This document shows, piece after piece, positions 9,000 to 20,890 of a DNA stretch of 64,000 bases; position 1 is the stretch's first letter, and each line of letters opens with the position of its first letter. The position numbers and the translations under genes were made by a program. Location of the stretch: positions 1,240,001-1,304,000 of the forward strand of contig BSBM01000252.1 in NCBI GenBank assembly GCA_027924585.1. The letters are read 5' to 3'. Source of the stretch: Larix kaempferi. Lineage: Eukaryota; Streptophyta; Pinopsida; Pinales; Pinaceae. The notes under the pieces were generated by a model. The model was not told the DNA's origin. It saw only the letters and a list, made by a program, of their open reading frames with translations, and ran no database searches.

Positions 9000-10280
9000 G
9001 GCTCCTGTTAGGTTAATCATTATAAGCAAACTCAACTTGAGCAAGAGATAAATCCCATTGTTTTGGATTCTCATACACAAGACTTCTCAATATATCCCCC
9101 AAGCTTCTATTTATCACTTCAGTCTGAGGATGATAAGCAGAGCTAAAACTAAGAGTGGTTCCCAATTTCTTCCATAAAGTTCTCCAAAAATGACCAACAA
9201 ATTTAGTGTCTCTATCTGATACAATGCTCAAAGGCAGACCATGTAATTTAACAAATTCTGAGAAGAACAAATTAGCAATATTTGTTGCATCATTTTTTTA
9301 CAAGCAATGAAATGAGCCATTTTTTAAAATATATCCACTACAACATAAATAGAATCATTTCCTCTCTGAGTTCTAGGAATTCCCAGAACAAAATCCATAC
9401 TGATGGAATCCCAAGGTCTAGTTGGAATAGGTAGGGTTGATATAGTCCAGTGTTTTGTCTCCTCCCTTTGGCATGTTGACATATCCTGCATGTCTTCACA
9501 AACTTCTTCACATCTTGCTGCATTCCTGGCCCAAAATAAAAGTTACTCACCTGAGAAAATGTTTTTTCATGTCCAAAGTGACCTAACAAACCTCCACTAT
9601 GCTTCTCTTTTATCAGATTTTCTCTCATAGAACATTTAGGAATGCACAATTTATTGTTTTTGAACAATAATCCTTCTTGTAACATGTAGTACAACCATTG
9701 GATTCTATTGTGCGAAACTGGATTCTCATAGGTTGCATATATATCCTTGAAATCCACATCTTCTTTATACATATTAATCAAGTTTTCAAATCCCAAAGTA
9801 CTGACCTTAATTTCCTGTAAGATTAAATTTACTCTACTTAAGGAATCATCTACCTTATTAGATTTTCCACTTGTATGCTTGATCACAAAATTAATGTTCT
9901 GTAAAAATTCCACCCATTTAGCATGTTTCTTATTCAATTTAGGATGACTATTTATGAATTGCAAAGCATGATTATATGAATATAAAATAAACTCTTTTGG
10001 AATCAGGTAATGCCTCCACTTCTTAAGAGCCTGCACAACAACATACAATTCTTTGTCATATGAGGAATATTTCTATTTTGATTCATTTAACTTCTCACTG
10101 AAATATGCTATTGGTCTCTGCTCTTGACTCAGAACAACTCCTATTGCTGTCCCAATAGCATCGGTTTCCACTTGAAAAACTTTATCAAAACTTGGTAAAC
10201 CCAAAATAGGCTTCTCAGTGATCTTCTTTTTCAATAGATTGAAAGCCCTATCAGTTGCTTCTGTCCATTTGAAAGGTTGT
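9000..10280 (-). pseudogene. Element B RNase H and integrase core
   Basis: From 10280 leftward, the minus strand gives an RNase H start like FQVETDAIGTAIGVVLSQ, then ELYVVVQALKKWRHYLI. Frame 9338-10048 continues through HSGGLLGHFGHEKT and [10 protein letters not shown], the HHCC zinc finger of integrase. Frame 9013-9270 holds [13 protein letters not shown] and [16 protein letters not shown], the second aspartate and the glutamate of the catalytic triad. Three residues usually present between YHPQT and TE are missing. An AT-rich break lies at about 9271-9337. Element C lies immediately upstream in reading order. Confidence 0.87.
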
Positions 10281-10285
10281 CTACT

Positions 10286-11128
10286 TGTTGACTCAAACCC
10301 AGTCGACAGGGGTTCCCATCACTGTCAACACCAACCCACCGCGATCTCCCTGAGCATCGGCCCAGACGGGTTTTACCCTGTCCAACAACACCTACGGAGC
10401 AGATGAGGTCTCACCCAAGGCGATCAAGGGAGAGTGGACGGAACCATGTTTCTGCCAAATGAAGGAGGACGATTGTGGCAATACCTGCTTACTTAAATTA
10501 TCGCAACATTCAAGACAGAGCTATGCATTCAAGTTCAACATCATTCATATTCATAGAATAATTCCACAGAAACATTCATCGCGACAAGTAGAATATTAAA
10601 GTATTAACTGTAGCAAGAAACCATCGCAACATGCATAAAAGGTACATAAGGAATTTCACCAAACAGTTCAGTCATGTCATATTACTTCAGCAAAAACCCT
10701 GATACAATATCTCCGCAAAACCAGATCTCGACAATATCTCTCGATCTCACATACAGACCCAAAGATGCGCACAAATCAACATCCAAAGATCCATACCAAG
10801 ATGCCATTACACTTACAACTTATGACTTTATATAGGCTTCCACCTTTACAATGCTTTTCCACTTACTAATGACTTCCTAACCGACACTTGGACAAATGGC
10901 CCAAAATCTAGCTGACGCGGTCCAAATGACCCAAAAACCCGCCTACTGCGGCATAATTAACTCAAAATTACATATCATCTAGCCCAATGGCCAAAAACCC
11001 GCATTCTGCGGTACAATCAACTCAAAAATACATAAAAATACTCTATCCTTATGCCTTTCACAACCTCTTCTGACATGTCGCAACATCGGCAAAGCTGTGA
11101 TTCGTCCTTACGAAACCGCCTACCAACA
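10286..11128 (-). repeat. Element C 3' LTR (843 bp)
   Basis: Collinear with 22375-23218 (844 bp). In the first 210 or so aligned bases I count about 16 differences by eye, so the insertion is not recent. Right of 11128 the sense strand has GTGTTGGGGGCC as polypurine tract. Confidence 0.93.
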
Positions 11129-11168
11129 GGCCCCCAACACAATCTTGTGGCTCACCCTCGAGCCACGT

Positions 11169-14100
11169 CAACTGGACATGGTGTACTCTGTGGTCTTGAC
11201 TTTGAATTCCTCGTACTGCTGCTCGACTGTCGTCACCATTTCCTTTGATGTCGTAGCCACCTCCTGACTATCAACGACGTCCTGGGGCGATGGGTGTGCG
11301 ATCAGCTTTGGAGTCACTTGTTGACGATGTCCCTGTACTACCTAGGGAATTTTGCTAGCCTTTGTCATAAACTGGCCACCAACATCGTGAAACTCCTCCA
11401 GCTGCGTAGCACACTTCTTCTGTCACTCATCGGCCTTGGCGACGCCCTGCTGCAGATCTTTCAAATCCGTAGACTTAGCAACCTGCTCCTGTTGGCAGGC
11501 GGTTTGGTAGAGTGCTATCGCAACATCTCCGATGCTGCGACAAGGCCAAAGATGGTGCGAATGGAGAGAAGATGACGTGAATGGCGATGAGCGGAAGTAT
11601 TTTGGGTCAATTGTACCGTAGAATGCGGGTTTTGGGTCATTTGGACCACATATTATGTAATGTTGAGTCAGCTATACCGTAGAATGCGAGTTTTTGGTCG
11701 GTTTTGTAACAAGTTAGTTAGATATTGGGTCACTTGTCCAAATGTTGGTTAGGAAGTTGTTAGTAAGTGGAAAAGCATTGTAATGGCGGAAGCTTATATA
11801 TAGATAGGAGTCGTAGGTATTAGTGGAGAGGAATTTTGGTGAAGAAAAGTGCATGTTTGGGTTGTTTATGCGCATCTGTGAGATATTGCCGAGACCTGGC
11901 CTTTGAGGAGATATTGTATCTAAGGTTTTGCAGATATAATATGATATGATGAAACTGTTCTGGTGCAATTCTTGGGTTCTTTCTGTTTGTTTATGGTAAT
12001 GCAATGTCGCACTTCATGAATAATGTTATGTTTCCTTGATGCAATGTTGCTTTACTGTTACTACTGCTGTGATAATGAATGCTGCGATTGAATAATGCGT
12101 TATGAATACATGTCAATGTTTGAGGTCCCTCTTTAGTGGTGCAATAGAGTTAGTTCATATAGCCACAACCCTCCTCCTTCCTCGACGGAAACATGGTTTT
12201 GTCTGCTCTTCTTGGATGCCTCGGGTGAGACCTCATCTGCTCTGCAGGTGTTGCTGGGCGGGATAAAAACCTGCCCGAGTCGATGCCCAGGGAGACTGTG
12301 GCAGGTGTCGACAGTGAAGTGGAATCCCTATCGACCGGAGTCACGTCGATCAACAGCTCCATGGGTGGCATCACGCGCATCGTCGCTTTGAGTGTCGCCA
12401 ACTACCCCTCCGCTTCCTGTCAAACCTTCATCAGTTGTTCGACCTGCTCATCCTGAACGATCCGGCCCCAGAACTGCATAGTGTCAGCTGTGAGCCTCAT
12501 TGTTGTTATCTCCATATCCCCCAGCTGTGTTTCTATCTCCTCAATTACGCGTTTACGGTCATCCACTTTTGCTTGAGGGGTGTCGAGGTTCTCCTGGGCT
12601 TTTAGCTCCTGGTTCTCGTGCCATAGCTGGACAATGACAGCCCCCATTTTCTATACATGTTGGATCATATCCACCTATTCAGTGGGCTCCGACACATGGT
12701 GATAAGCCTCCGCAATGGCCCGGTCTACCCGCACACTATCATCCCACATATTGGCCTTCTCTGCGATAAGATGGTCCTGCTCTTTCTTCAATTATTCAAT
12801 CTCGCAAGGCTTCTCCGCTTGTTCCTTCTTAATATATTCCTCGAGTTCATCCACAGCCTGTCGTACTGCAGCGGCCCATCCTGTCAACTCTGGAATGTCT
12901 GCTTATGCAGCTGCCTTGCGCTCCTGCAACATCATGCACTTAACACTGATCTTGTGCATTCTGTCAGTCATTTCCCGTCTAGCCACCGTTTGCATAGTTG
13001 CCAATCCTTGCGCCGATAATGCATTAACATTGATGGACACCTTCTTCAACTGCTACAGCAAGGTGTTTACGACCTCATCTTTAGTCACAATTACAGTCGG
13101 GGGAATCTCCAAATTCCTGACCCGTGGCTAAGTGCTGATTGTGCTAACTTGTAGTACTACTGCTTCCTCAGGTTCCCTCCACGAAACCATGTCACACAAA
13201 GAGTCCATACGAGCAGTGAGCACATGGAATCCTTCATCAGTCACCCTGGTCATCTTCTGAGCTGTTGTGGTGGATACATCAGTGATTACTTTTATAAATC
13301 GTCCCAACTGCGCTTCCATCGAAAAGGGCAGCCCACTGATTGTCGCAGGGTCCTGGTGCCCTTTCATTATGTTTTCTTCCAAGGCATGGTCACTGTCATC
13401 ATCTGTCAGTGTCTTTATGGACTCTGGGTTTGATTCATGACGACTGTGCTAGTCCTGCGAAGATACAGGATCATCTAGACCTTGCGCCGGTTCCCTAGCC
13501 TCAATCTTGACCAACCCCATAGGTTCACGCCATTCTGTTAGCCAGTCGTTCACAATGCCTCCAATTCTATCGTCGTTACCTTATATGATGTCAGCAACCA
13601 TTGCCTATTTGGGTTGCGGTGAGCTTGGACATAAATTGAATGCGGTCTAATTGCAAATACCATGACCGGCTTAAATTGCGCTGTGGTTTCTTCAGACAAA
13701 CGGGGCACCCTCATCGCAGCCGCATACAACATCTCCCAGTATAACCAGAATAGCAGTGTACATTCCTTATTATGTTCTTGTTCTCGGACAAACCATAGGT
13801 TTTGATACCACGCGCCACGACACTCTTTCGCAACGTCAACCTCCATACCCTGGTACACGTCGGGCTCCTTCCAAGCCACAAGTGCAATCAGCAGCAACAG
13901 CCAGCTATATGTGAACGAGCCCTTACCCGCTGTGGCATCCTCCGCCAACTGATTCAACAGAAACAATGACCAGTTCATCTGTACCCCAGACGCACACTGT
14001 TCAGCACACGCCACAATGCCCGAATTACACTGATTGGGTCGGCCACCCTGTACCACCTTGCAGGAAAGTATCTTGGTGTCGATGAGCACCGTCTTATCAT

Positions 14101-14959
14101 TGATGTTGCTAGTGCGGTAGCCCTGGCCATCCTTCTCCAATTTGTAACGCTTAACCAACTGCGCATCCATCTTTTTTTCATTCTCCTTTCCTCAGAAATA
14201 CTGCGACGAGTCGACCCCATCCTCGGGCAACCCGGTGATCTCTGTGATCAACTGCACTGTGACAGGAATTCCTTCATCTAGCCACAATGTATCACCGTGA
14301 AAGCATGCCAACAGCTGCTTCACACATGCATTGACCTCCGGCAGCCATCCAAAATGGGGCATATTGATAAGGCCTAGTAGACCTGCTTGTTGCAAACCTC
14401 GTTCCCAATCACGCGGAACCAGCTTACCACTCAATTGCGATCCTGGCTCATAAGGGGCCGACGTGATCTCCTTGTACACCACCATGTCATGGTCGTCATA
14501 TCTCAGACGCATCAACACTGGTGCAATATCAATAGAGCACTCCATCCCAGTAGGGAGTGCTAGCATCTTCAGCGGGTACTTCTGGTTCCTCTGCACCTTC
14601 GGGGAAGGTGCCCCGGGTACCTCGGGTCGACTGAGGGAAACATACCCCAGGATATCAATGGCCGAGAGTCCTTCCCATGCGGAGGACTCATCAACCCGAC
14701 GGCTGGATGGACCTGCTTCCCCTTGTGCTTCCCCCGCCACAGCAATGGAGGACCGAAGCTGACGCTTTCTCTGCGGGGATTCAGACAGCTGACCTCCTCG
14801 ACACTTCTTAGCAATTACTGACTCTCCCACATGCATGTTTGCAATATCAGCCTCAAGATTGACGTCTCTTGTAAACTTGACTTCTTCTTCAATAGAAATC
14901 CCGGTGAAAGGAGACTCAGCTTCACTACTAATCTCAATTTTTTTTAGCTCTCGTGGCAT
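11169..14959 (-). pseudogene. Element C accessory frame after integrase (unknown function)
   Basis: A long minus-strand reading frame begins MPRELKKIEISSEAESPF at 14959. One TGA (14192-14194) interrupts it in frame, then it runs to 13550. A frameshift there leads into a frame that continues to 12420 and beyond, with about eight stop codons in the same phase. The first half is globular, with GVQMNWSLFLLNQLAEDAT, SWLLLLIALVAWKEP and LTEITGLPEDG-like segments. The second half is rich in K, E, Q and hydrophobics (QELKAQENLD, KRVIEEIETQLGDME) and looks like coiled coil. It resumes at 11489 beyond solo LTR D and ends near 11169. I do not recognise the family. Accessory frames downstream of integrase are known in Athila/Tat-type elements. 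Confidence 0.7.
11490..12355 (+). mobile_element. Element D: solo LTR, opposite orientation, inside element C
   Basis: The 866-bp sequence starts TGTTGGCAGGCGGTTTGGTA and ends GATCAACA. It aligns end to end, with moderate divergence, to the reverse complement of element C's LTR. Shared blocks include ACCGTAGAATGCGGGTTTT, GGTTAGGAAGT and GTGAGACCTCATCTGCTCTG. A perfect GCTCC duplication flanks it (11485-11489, 12356-12360). There is no internal region, so it is a solo LTR formed by LTR-LTR recombination of a related element. The short frames 11714-12004 and 12150-12401 are by-products. Confidence 0.92.
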
Positions 14960-15473
14960 ACCTTACCCAGCTTCGCAACTGATGGCTTCACTGGCGTAAT
15001 TGACGAAACCACTGATCGCACAACACTCTACAAGTTCAACTGAACCTTGCCCAACTCACAACTACACGCACTAGGCAACAACGAGACTCTATAGCTCTGC
15101 ACAGGAACTTAACAACTAAATTCTCAGTGCCTTCCAACCAACTTCAACCCATTCTTATAGCGTCCAACCAAATCCTCTATAATCATCACTAAATCCTCCA
15201 TTAACTCAACTGAAATCCCGTATTAATGACGCAAATTCGTCGTCAATCCTGTCATCCGATCGGTCGAATCCGCCATTAATGCCCATCATTCGAACAAGCG
15301 TCGTTAATTAATTGTTTTAACTTTTGGCATTTATTGTTGATTTGATCCGGTCACAGCCCTGCCACTTGGTGCGGACCGTTCCTAACTTATGGCACAAGCC
15401 TCCCCACCTACGCATTTCTGTCTCAGTTGGTGCGCCATCCTGCCACCGATCACCCTGCATTTTTTTTCCTCGA
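14960..15473. other. Element C spacer between integrase and accessory frame
   Basis: About 510 bp of non-coding element DNA between the integrase stop and the accessory start. It could hold a splice acceptor or internal promoter for the accessory frame; I see no clear motif. Confidence 0.4.
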
Positions 15474-15479
15474 TGCGAC

Positions 15480-16755
15480 TCAGGCATCGCACTGTTCCAA
15501 GCCCGATCGATAGGGCTTCAACCTGCTACCGTTAATCAACTTTGGTAGCATCGCTCCATCCAACTGCTTCAACTGTACTGCACCTCCTAAAGTGATGCTA
15601 CTAACGCGATACAAACCAAGCCAATGCATCTGTAATTTTCCTGGATGTTTCATAAACTTGCTGTCATACAACATCACCAAGTCTCCTTACTGAAACTGCT
15701 TGTTTTTATATGGCGATCATGCCAAACTTTCTGATGATCCTTCTCCACCACCTGGTGGAATCCTACGATGAAGCGATCTTCCTCCAGCTGTAGTACCTGC
15801 ACTAGATGTTCTTCCAATGCCGTTGTTGTATCCATACTTGTCACTGTTGCTATGCGCAGACTCAGAACAATGTACTCCATCGGCATAATCGCTTATTGTC
15901 AATATACTAACTTGAAGGGTGTCTGACCCTTCAACCTTTTACATGTGGTGCAATAGGCCCACAATACTGCTGGGATTTTTAGATCCCAGTCATTGCGGTT
16001 TGCATTGCACACCTTTGTCAGCGTGTGCTCCAATATCTTATTGGAAGCTTCCACCATGCTGTTGGCCTACGGATGATACAACATACTCTTCTTATGCTAT
16101 ATATACAACTCCTTTTTCAATATGCTAATGGTGTGATTGAGAAAGTGGCTACCTTGATCATTCAGCAATATCTTGGGGCAGCCGAAGCGAGTGACAATGT
16201 TGTCAAACAAAAACCGTGCTGCCGTGGTCACGGAACAATCAACAACTGGTGCAGCCTCCACCCATCTCATCAAATAATCTGTCGCTATAATGATGTATCT
16301 TTCCCCAGTGCACTTCCCCGATGGATTGATTGGTCCCACACAATCCACTGCCCATTTGTCAAATGGCTAGAGTGTTAGCTGAGGGACCAGCAGCATCTCG
16401 TCCCTCCTGGATGGCTTCCTGGTTCTCTGACAAACATCGTAGAACTGTGCATAGTCTGTCGCATCATTATGCAGCGTGGGCCACCAAAGCCCCGCACGAA
16501 GCACCTTCCTGGTAGTCGCCTAACTACCGTAGTTCCCTCCAGCCACTCCTCTGTGTGCTTCGAACAATATCTGCGTTTGTTCATGTGGCAAGACACACCG
16601 TCGCAATATCTCGTCTGCACCCATCTTGTATAACGCTCCTGCGATGAGCTGGAAGTCGGCAGCTTTAACCACCAACTGCTTCTTTTGACTAGTGGTGAAC
16701 TCGTCTGGTGCGGTACCTGTTGCCAGAAATTGAATGATGTCTTCAAAATAGCCAT
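15480..16755 (-). pseudogene. Element C integrase, frameshifted
   Basis: Frame 16097-16348 holds MDCVGPINPSG, YIIIATDYLMRWVEAAPV and LLNDQGSHFLN, with the first two catalytic aspartates. The zinc-finger part lies in frames 16375-16755 and 16520-16650, where the pol frame shifts after HRGVAGGNYGS. Frame 15674-15886 follows the core. Frame 15480-15680 holds PGKLQMHWLGLYRVSSI and RLKPYRSG, the GPF-like C-terminal region. No chromodomain follows. Integrase inserts the cDNA; this copy needs at least three frame changes. Confidence 0.82.
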
Positions 16756-18180
16756 CGGCTACTTCAACCCTAAACAATTGTGCATCAGGCAACCCGTCTT
16801 CAATGTGAGTTGGCTCCTCTCCTGTGTCAATCCACGAAAGATGATCAGGGCCGGAATTCAATCGCCCTCGATTCACAATTACTTCAAAGTCGAACTCTTG
16901 AAAAATAAGTAAGCATCGGCATATCTTCCCCCCCAACACAGGCTTATTGACCAGGTATTTCAATGCAGAGTGGTCTGTGAACATCTTGAAATGTCCACCC
17001 AATAAGTAGTGTCGGAACTTCTGCAGCGCATAGACCATCGCCAATCCTTCCCTCTTAGTAGTGGTGTAGTTCCTTTCGGTTGATGATAGCTTCCGCCTAG
17101 AAAAAGAAATAGGGTGATCGAGATCCCCCTCTCCTAGTTGCGCTAGCACCACACCAAGTGCAATTGACGATGCATCAATGTGGACATGGAATTCCTTACT
17201 CCAGTCCGGGAATACTAGTATCGGTGCCGAAGCCATCTTAGCCTTCAGCTGTTCAAAACTATCCTGACATTCAGTGCTCCATTGAAATATGGCATATTTC
17301 TTCAATAGATTCTCCATAGGGGCGGTGATAATTGCATATCCCTTGATGAACTTGTGATAATACCCAGTATGCCCCAACGTTTCCCTCAACTGCTTAACAT
17401 TGGTTGGCGGTGTTAAGCTCAAAATGAGCGCAATCTTTGCTGGATCGACTAACAACCCTTGTTTGCACATGATGTGACCCAGCAATATCCCGAACGGTGC
17501 GTAAAAGATGCACTTCTTCAAATTCAACGATATCTGGTGTTGGCGACAGCGCTCCAGCATCAACCACAGATTGGCCAGATGATCGCGGATCAAACCATAA
17601 ACTGTCCAATCATCCATGTATACCTGCAAGAACTTCTGGATGAAATCCTTGAATGCAGCAACAACAACCCGCAAAAATATCGCAGCTGCATTCTTCAATC
17701 CAAATGGCATCACGGTATACTGAAAACATCCCCATTATGTCACAAAAATCGTCTTGTGGCGGTCTTCTTTTGCAATACGGATCTGATGATAGCCTGAGAA
17801 CCCATCCGTGAAAGAATACATCTCCTGGCTACCTACTCCCTCAAGTACTTCATCAATAAACGGGGTCGGAAAGGGATCATGCAAGCAGGCATTAATTAAC
17901 TTCCGCAAATCAACACAGATGCGCACCTCACCAATCTTCTTGTCCTGTACCACCATAGGACTGATCCATTCTGACTCTTCAACCAGTTCAATGATACCAA
18001 CATCCAACATGTGATCAAGTTCTGCCTTGACCTTCTCCTTATGTCGCGAATTAAGCCGATAAGGTCGCTGCCTAATCGATTTAGCAACTGGTCGCAAGGG
18101 AATCTTCATCTCGCCTAGATCACCCAAAATACCTTTCATTTCAGAGAAATTTGTAGGAAAAAGGTCTTGGAACTCATGCA
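16640..18180 (-). pseudogene. Element C reverse transcriptase and RNase H
   Basis: Read from 18180 leftward: MKGILGDLGEMKIPLRP, KQRPYRLN-like, SPMVVQDKK, VRICVDLRKLINACLHDPFP and YSFTDGFSGYHQI, then an in-frame TAA at 17735-17737. It continues with MPFGLKNAAAIF, LQVYMDDWTVYG, NLKKCIFYAPFG, GHTGYYHKFIKGYA, the RNase H strand FHVHIDASSIALGVVLAQ, TKREGLAMVYALQKFRHYLL and FTDHSALKYL. YMDD and the RNase H carboxylates are intact, so apart from one stop this is the best preserved enzyme in the window. The RT sequence is Ty3/Gypsy type. Confidence 0.92.
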
Positions 18181-18840
18181 TCAACTCAGCGACCTTTCCC
18201 ATCATCTCGTCGTCCCAATAATATCCAACATTCGCGAACTTGGGAGTGGCCTCCGTCCCAATATTGATCTTGCGAAGCTTCAAGGGCTGACTGAACGGAT
18301 CAGTTGGTGCACCAGGTGGAACCACGTCGCGACTTCCTTCAGACTCCAGAATATTGACGTTCTGCGGATCATCACCGTCTTCGGGCCCACCAGTGATATT
18401 ATAACACTCCATTATAGATTGCATCTGACAATGTGTATGCGGATCCACCGGGCACGCCACAGGAACAACCTTTAGAACCACATCACGGACGATCTGCAGA
18501 GCGTTATGGACATCGGGGTTGGGATCAGCAAAACTGAATGTATGAATAAAATGTATTGTCAGCTCCAACCAAGTAGTGATTTCTCCCCATAATTCAGCTG
18601 CAGTATACCATGACCGTGACATTTCATCCAGGGTATGAATAAATGCATGGACCCACTCATCTCTTGGTCACGATGCCCATAATGTCTGACACTCCATCAA
18701 ATGGCCTCCAGGATCATGCCGACCATCATATTTCCCTGTGTGGTAAACTTTGCTATCGCCGAAGCGAACCGTCATCAATATTATGCATTTCGACCATCCA
18801 TCAATTGATACCTTGTGTGTGGCCCACTAGCATGTTGGAG
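18181..18840 (-). pseudogene. Element C Gag-like region between protease and RT
   Basis: Continuous with the pol frame apart from a TAG near 18828 and a TGA near 18658. It contains YDGRHDPGGHLMECQTLW, DEWVHAFIHTLDEMSRSWYT, WLELTIHFIHTFSF and ALQIVRDVVL. This pattern (aromatic-D/G start, then W, F..TL...A-WY, TW..L...F) is that of retrotransposon Gag capsid domains. It is followed by MECYNITGGPEDGDDPQNVN and a linker to RT. The element also has a normal Gag at 20891-22331, so this looks like a second, degenerate capsid-like domain inside Pol. The assignment rests on pattern only. Confidence 0.6.
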
Positions 18841-19625
18841 CGGCCTTCAGTGCTTCGTTCAATAACAGCAATCGTTGGGGTTCTGAAACGTGTTCCTCGA
18901 ACTTCACCAGAAAGTCAGACAAACCCGGCAGCCCTTCGTATACTGGTAGTGTGACCGTTTCAGTTGCGACACAGCATAGCGACTGCGTGATTAATCCACA
19001 CTTGCGGAACGACACCTCATGCAAGCGGTTCTGCCAGTGTTCTAGCGCGTCATCAGAGTCAGAAGAGACAGAGCTCTCACTGCACCATCCTAGCTCAACG
19101 TTGGCAAGTGGATGAATATAGTCTTCAGAAATGTTGAATGCATAGTCCCATCCACTGGGATAGTCGTCCTTTACTGGCTCAATGTATCGACATCCTTCAG
19201 CTGGATCCAACGGGGCTATGACTCTAAGATCGCGGTTTTCAAAAGTCATCATTCACCGCTTGAAGTTGATTACCGCTCCACTGTCATTAGCCCATCCGAT
19301 CCCCAGCAACGCAGGATACGAACTCCCTCCTTCAACCACTTCGATGAAATCTAAGTAAGTGTAGGTCTGCATGCCCTCAATATACACCACCAACTGTGGG
19401 ACTCTCCCAATCGGCATCACTTTAGCATGATTAGCTAACCAGAGCTGTAAAGGAGACTAGCTCAATGGGGGGCTCCCCATTTTCTACCATGCCTGCTTGG
19501 TTAAGATGTTGACATCCGAACCAAGATCCAAAATAACTGAATCAACATCATAGTCCCCAATTTGTATATTCATTTTCATCTCCTTACCTGTCTTCCGCCG
19601 CTATAAGGAGTTTACCGCAGACTCC
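18841..19625 (-). pseudogene. Element C aspartic protease
   Basis: On the minus strand, 19575-19500 reads VDSVILDLGSDVNILTKQAW, a retropepsin active-site strand with D-L-G-S in place of D-T/S-G. It continues through VPQLVVYIEGMQTYTYLDF and SSYPALLGIGWANDSGAVIN, the flap and second conserved LG motif. A stop falls just before frame 18827-19252 (MMTFENRDLRVIAPLDP...), a protease-RT linker that leads into the Gag-like region. The protease cleaves the polyprotein. Confidence 0.78.
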
Positions 19626-19629
19626 TGTC

Positions 19630-20881
19630 GTCCCCTAGATGGACGCTGCAACAGCCCTTCAATCTCAGCAAGAGTTGTAGGATCTCTTTCTAACAATAAA
19701 TAGCTCTCAAGAAACTTCTGCAAGGTTCCAGACTTTGTTGATGGACCCGCCTCTAAAGTCGCATAAAAAATAGGGGGCATGTCGCAAATGATAGCTTTGC
19801 TACTATCCTAGTCCAATGCACGATGTGCCTGAAAGAATGTATCACGCTCTGACTCAACATCAAATGATGCCTTCTTCTGCTCGACCTTTTGAATATCCCC
19901 TTCTGTTGCTGCACCTCCCCGCATCATAACTGCGACAGCTACATCTTGTTGTCTCGGCTCTGCAGAAATTGTCGCAACATTCGCACCCTGATTCTGATTT
20001 GGCGCCAGGTTCCCTAGTTGGTTCACATTTTGACTAGCATTCGGAATGGGACGTTGGTTCTGGTTCTACACCGGTTGCTGCACCTGATTCTGTACCGGTA
20101 GTTGTGCATGGCTCTGCAACTGCGGAACATTCCCTGCCTTCCATCGTGCAATCAACTGTGGGAAGGTCTACAGTAGTGGACAACCGTGCTAATAATGTCC
20201 CCATACTGCACAGTGATAGCACTGAACAGGTCCATGACCTTCTCGTCCTCCCCCTCGACCAAATCCTCCATCGCTTCCACCACGGAATCCATCCTGTTGT
20301 TGGTACTGCGGTTGGTTGTACTGTTGCTACATCGGAGCTGGTTGCATGCCTTGCCCTTGTTGTGCATATTGCGGTTGTTGAACGTATTGTGGCTGTTGTG
20401 GAGCCATTTGCATCAGGGCATATTGCGGCATAAACTGCTGCAGTGGTGGCTGCTGTGGCACAAACTGTACCTGTGGTTGAGGTAGCGGCTGGGCTACCTG
20501 CGGCTGCAGTTGCGGTTGTTGTACGGCACGCTGGTCATCCTTTACATAGAATGTGTCGTACGTTCTCTCGTGAAGCAACCCATATGCCCGGCAATCTTTG
20601 TCATCATGTCCCACCGATTTATAGAAAGTGCAATATAGATTCATCGGCTTGGTGACCATTTTCTGCATATATGGACATTCTTCATGGCGGTGCCCAAATA
20701 CCTGACAAACGCGACACCACGGCATGCCACCCCCATTCAACGGGTTTGGCGCTCCTGAAACCAAATAGTTGTGGAAGTCGGGGAAATTGTCCTTCGTATG
20801 CCCTTTCACTCGACATCGTGTGCACCATACTTCTTCGTGCTGCTCCTTGCCCTTCTTCAAATCTTGCAATTGTATGGTCAA
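19630..20881 (-). pseudogene. Element C Gag C-terminus: zinc knuckles and Q/P-rich linker
   Basis: The minus strand encodes CRVKGHTKDNF (last Cys replaced by Phe), an intact CRVCQVFGHRHEEC, and CTFYKSVGHDDKDC (second Cys replaced by Tyr). A Gln/Pro-rich stretch follows (20330-20510), then a fourth knuckle-like CYHCAVWGH at about 20200 in another frame with a stop. These CCHC modules bind RNA during packaging. Three or four knuckles with a long Q/P linker is unusual for a Ty3/Gypsy Gag. Frame 19808-20026 is part of the linker to protease. Plus-strand frames at 20104-20485 are shadows. Confidence 0.78.
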
Positions 20882-20890
20882 GTTAGCCAG

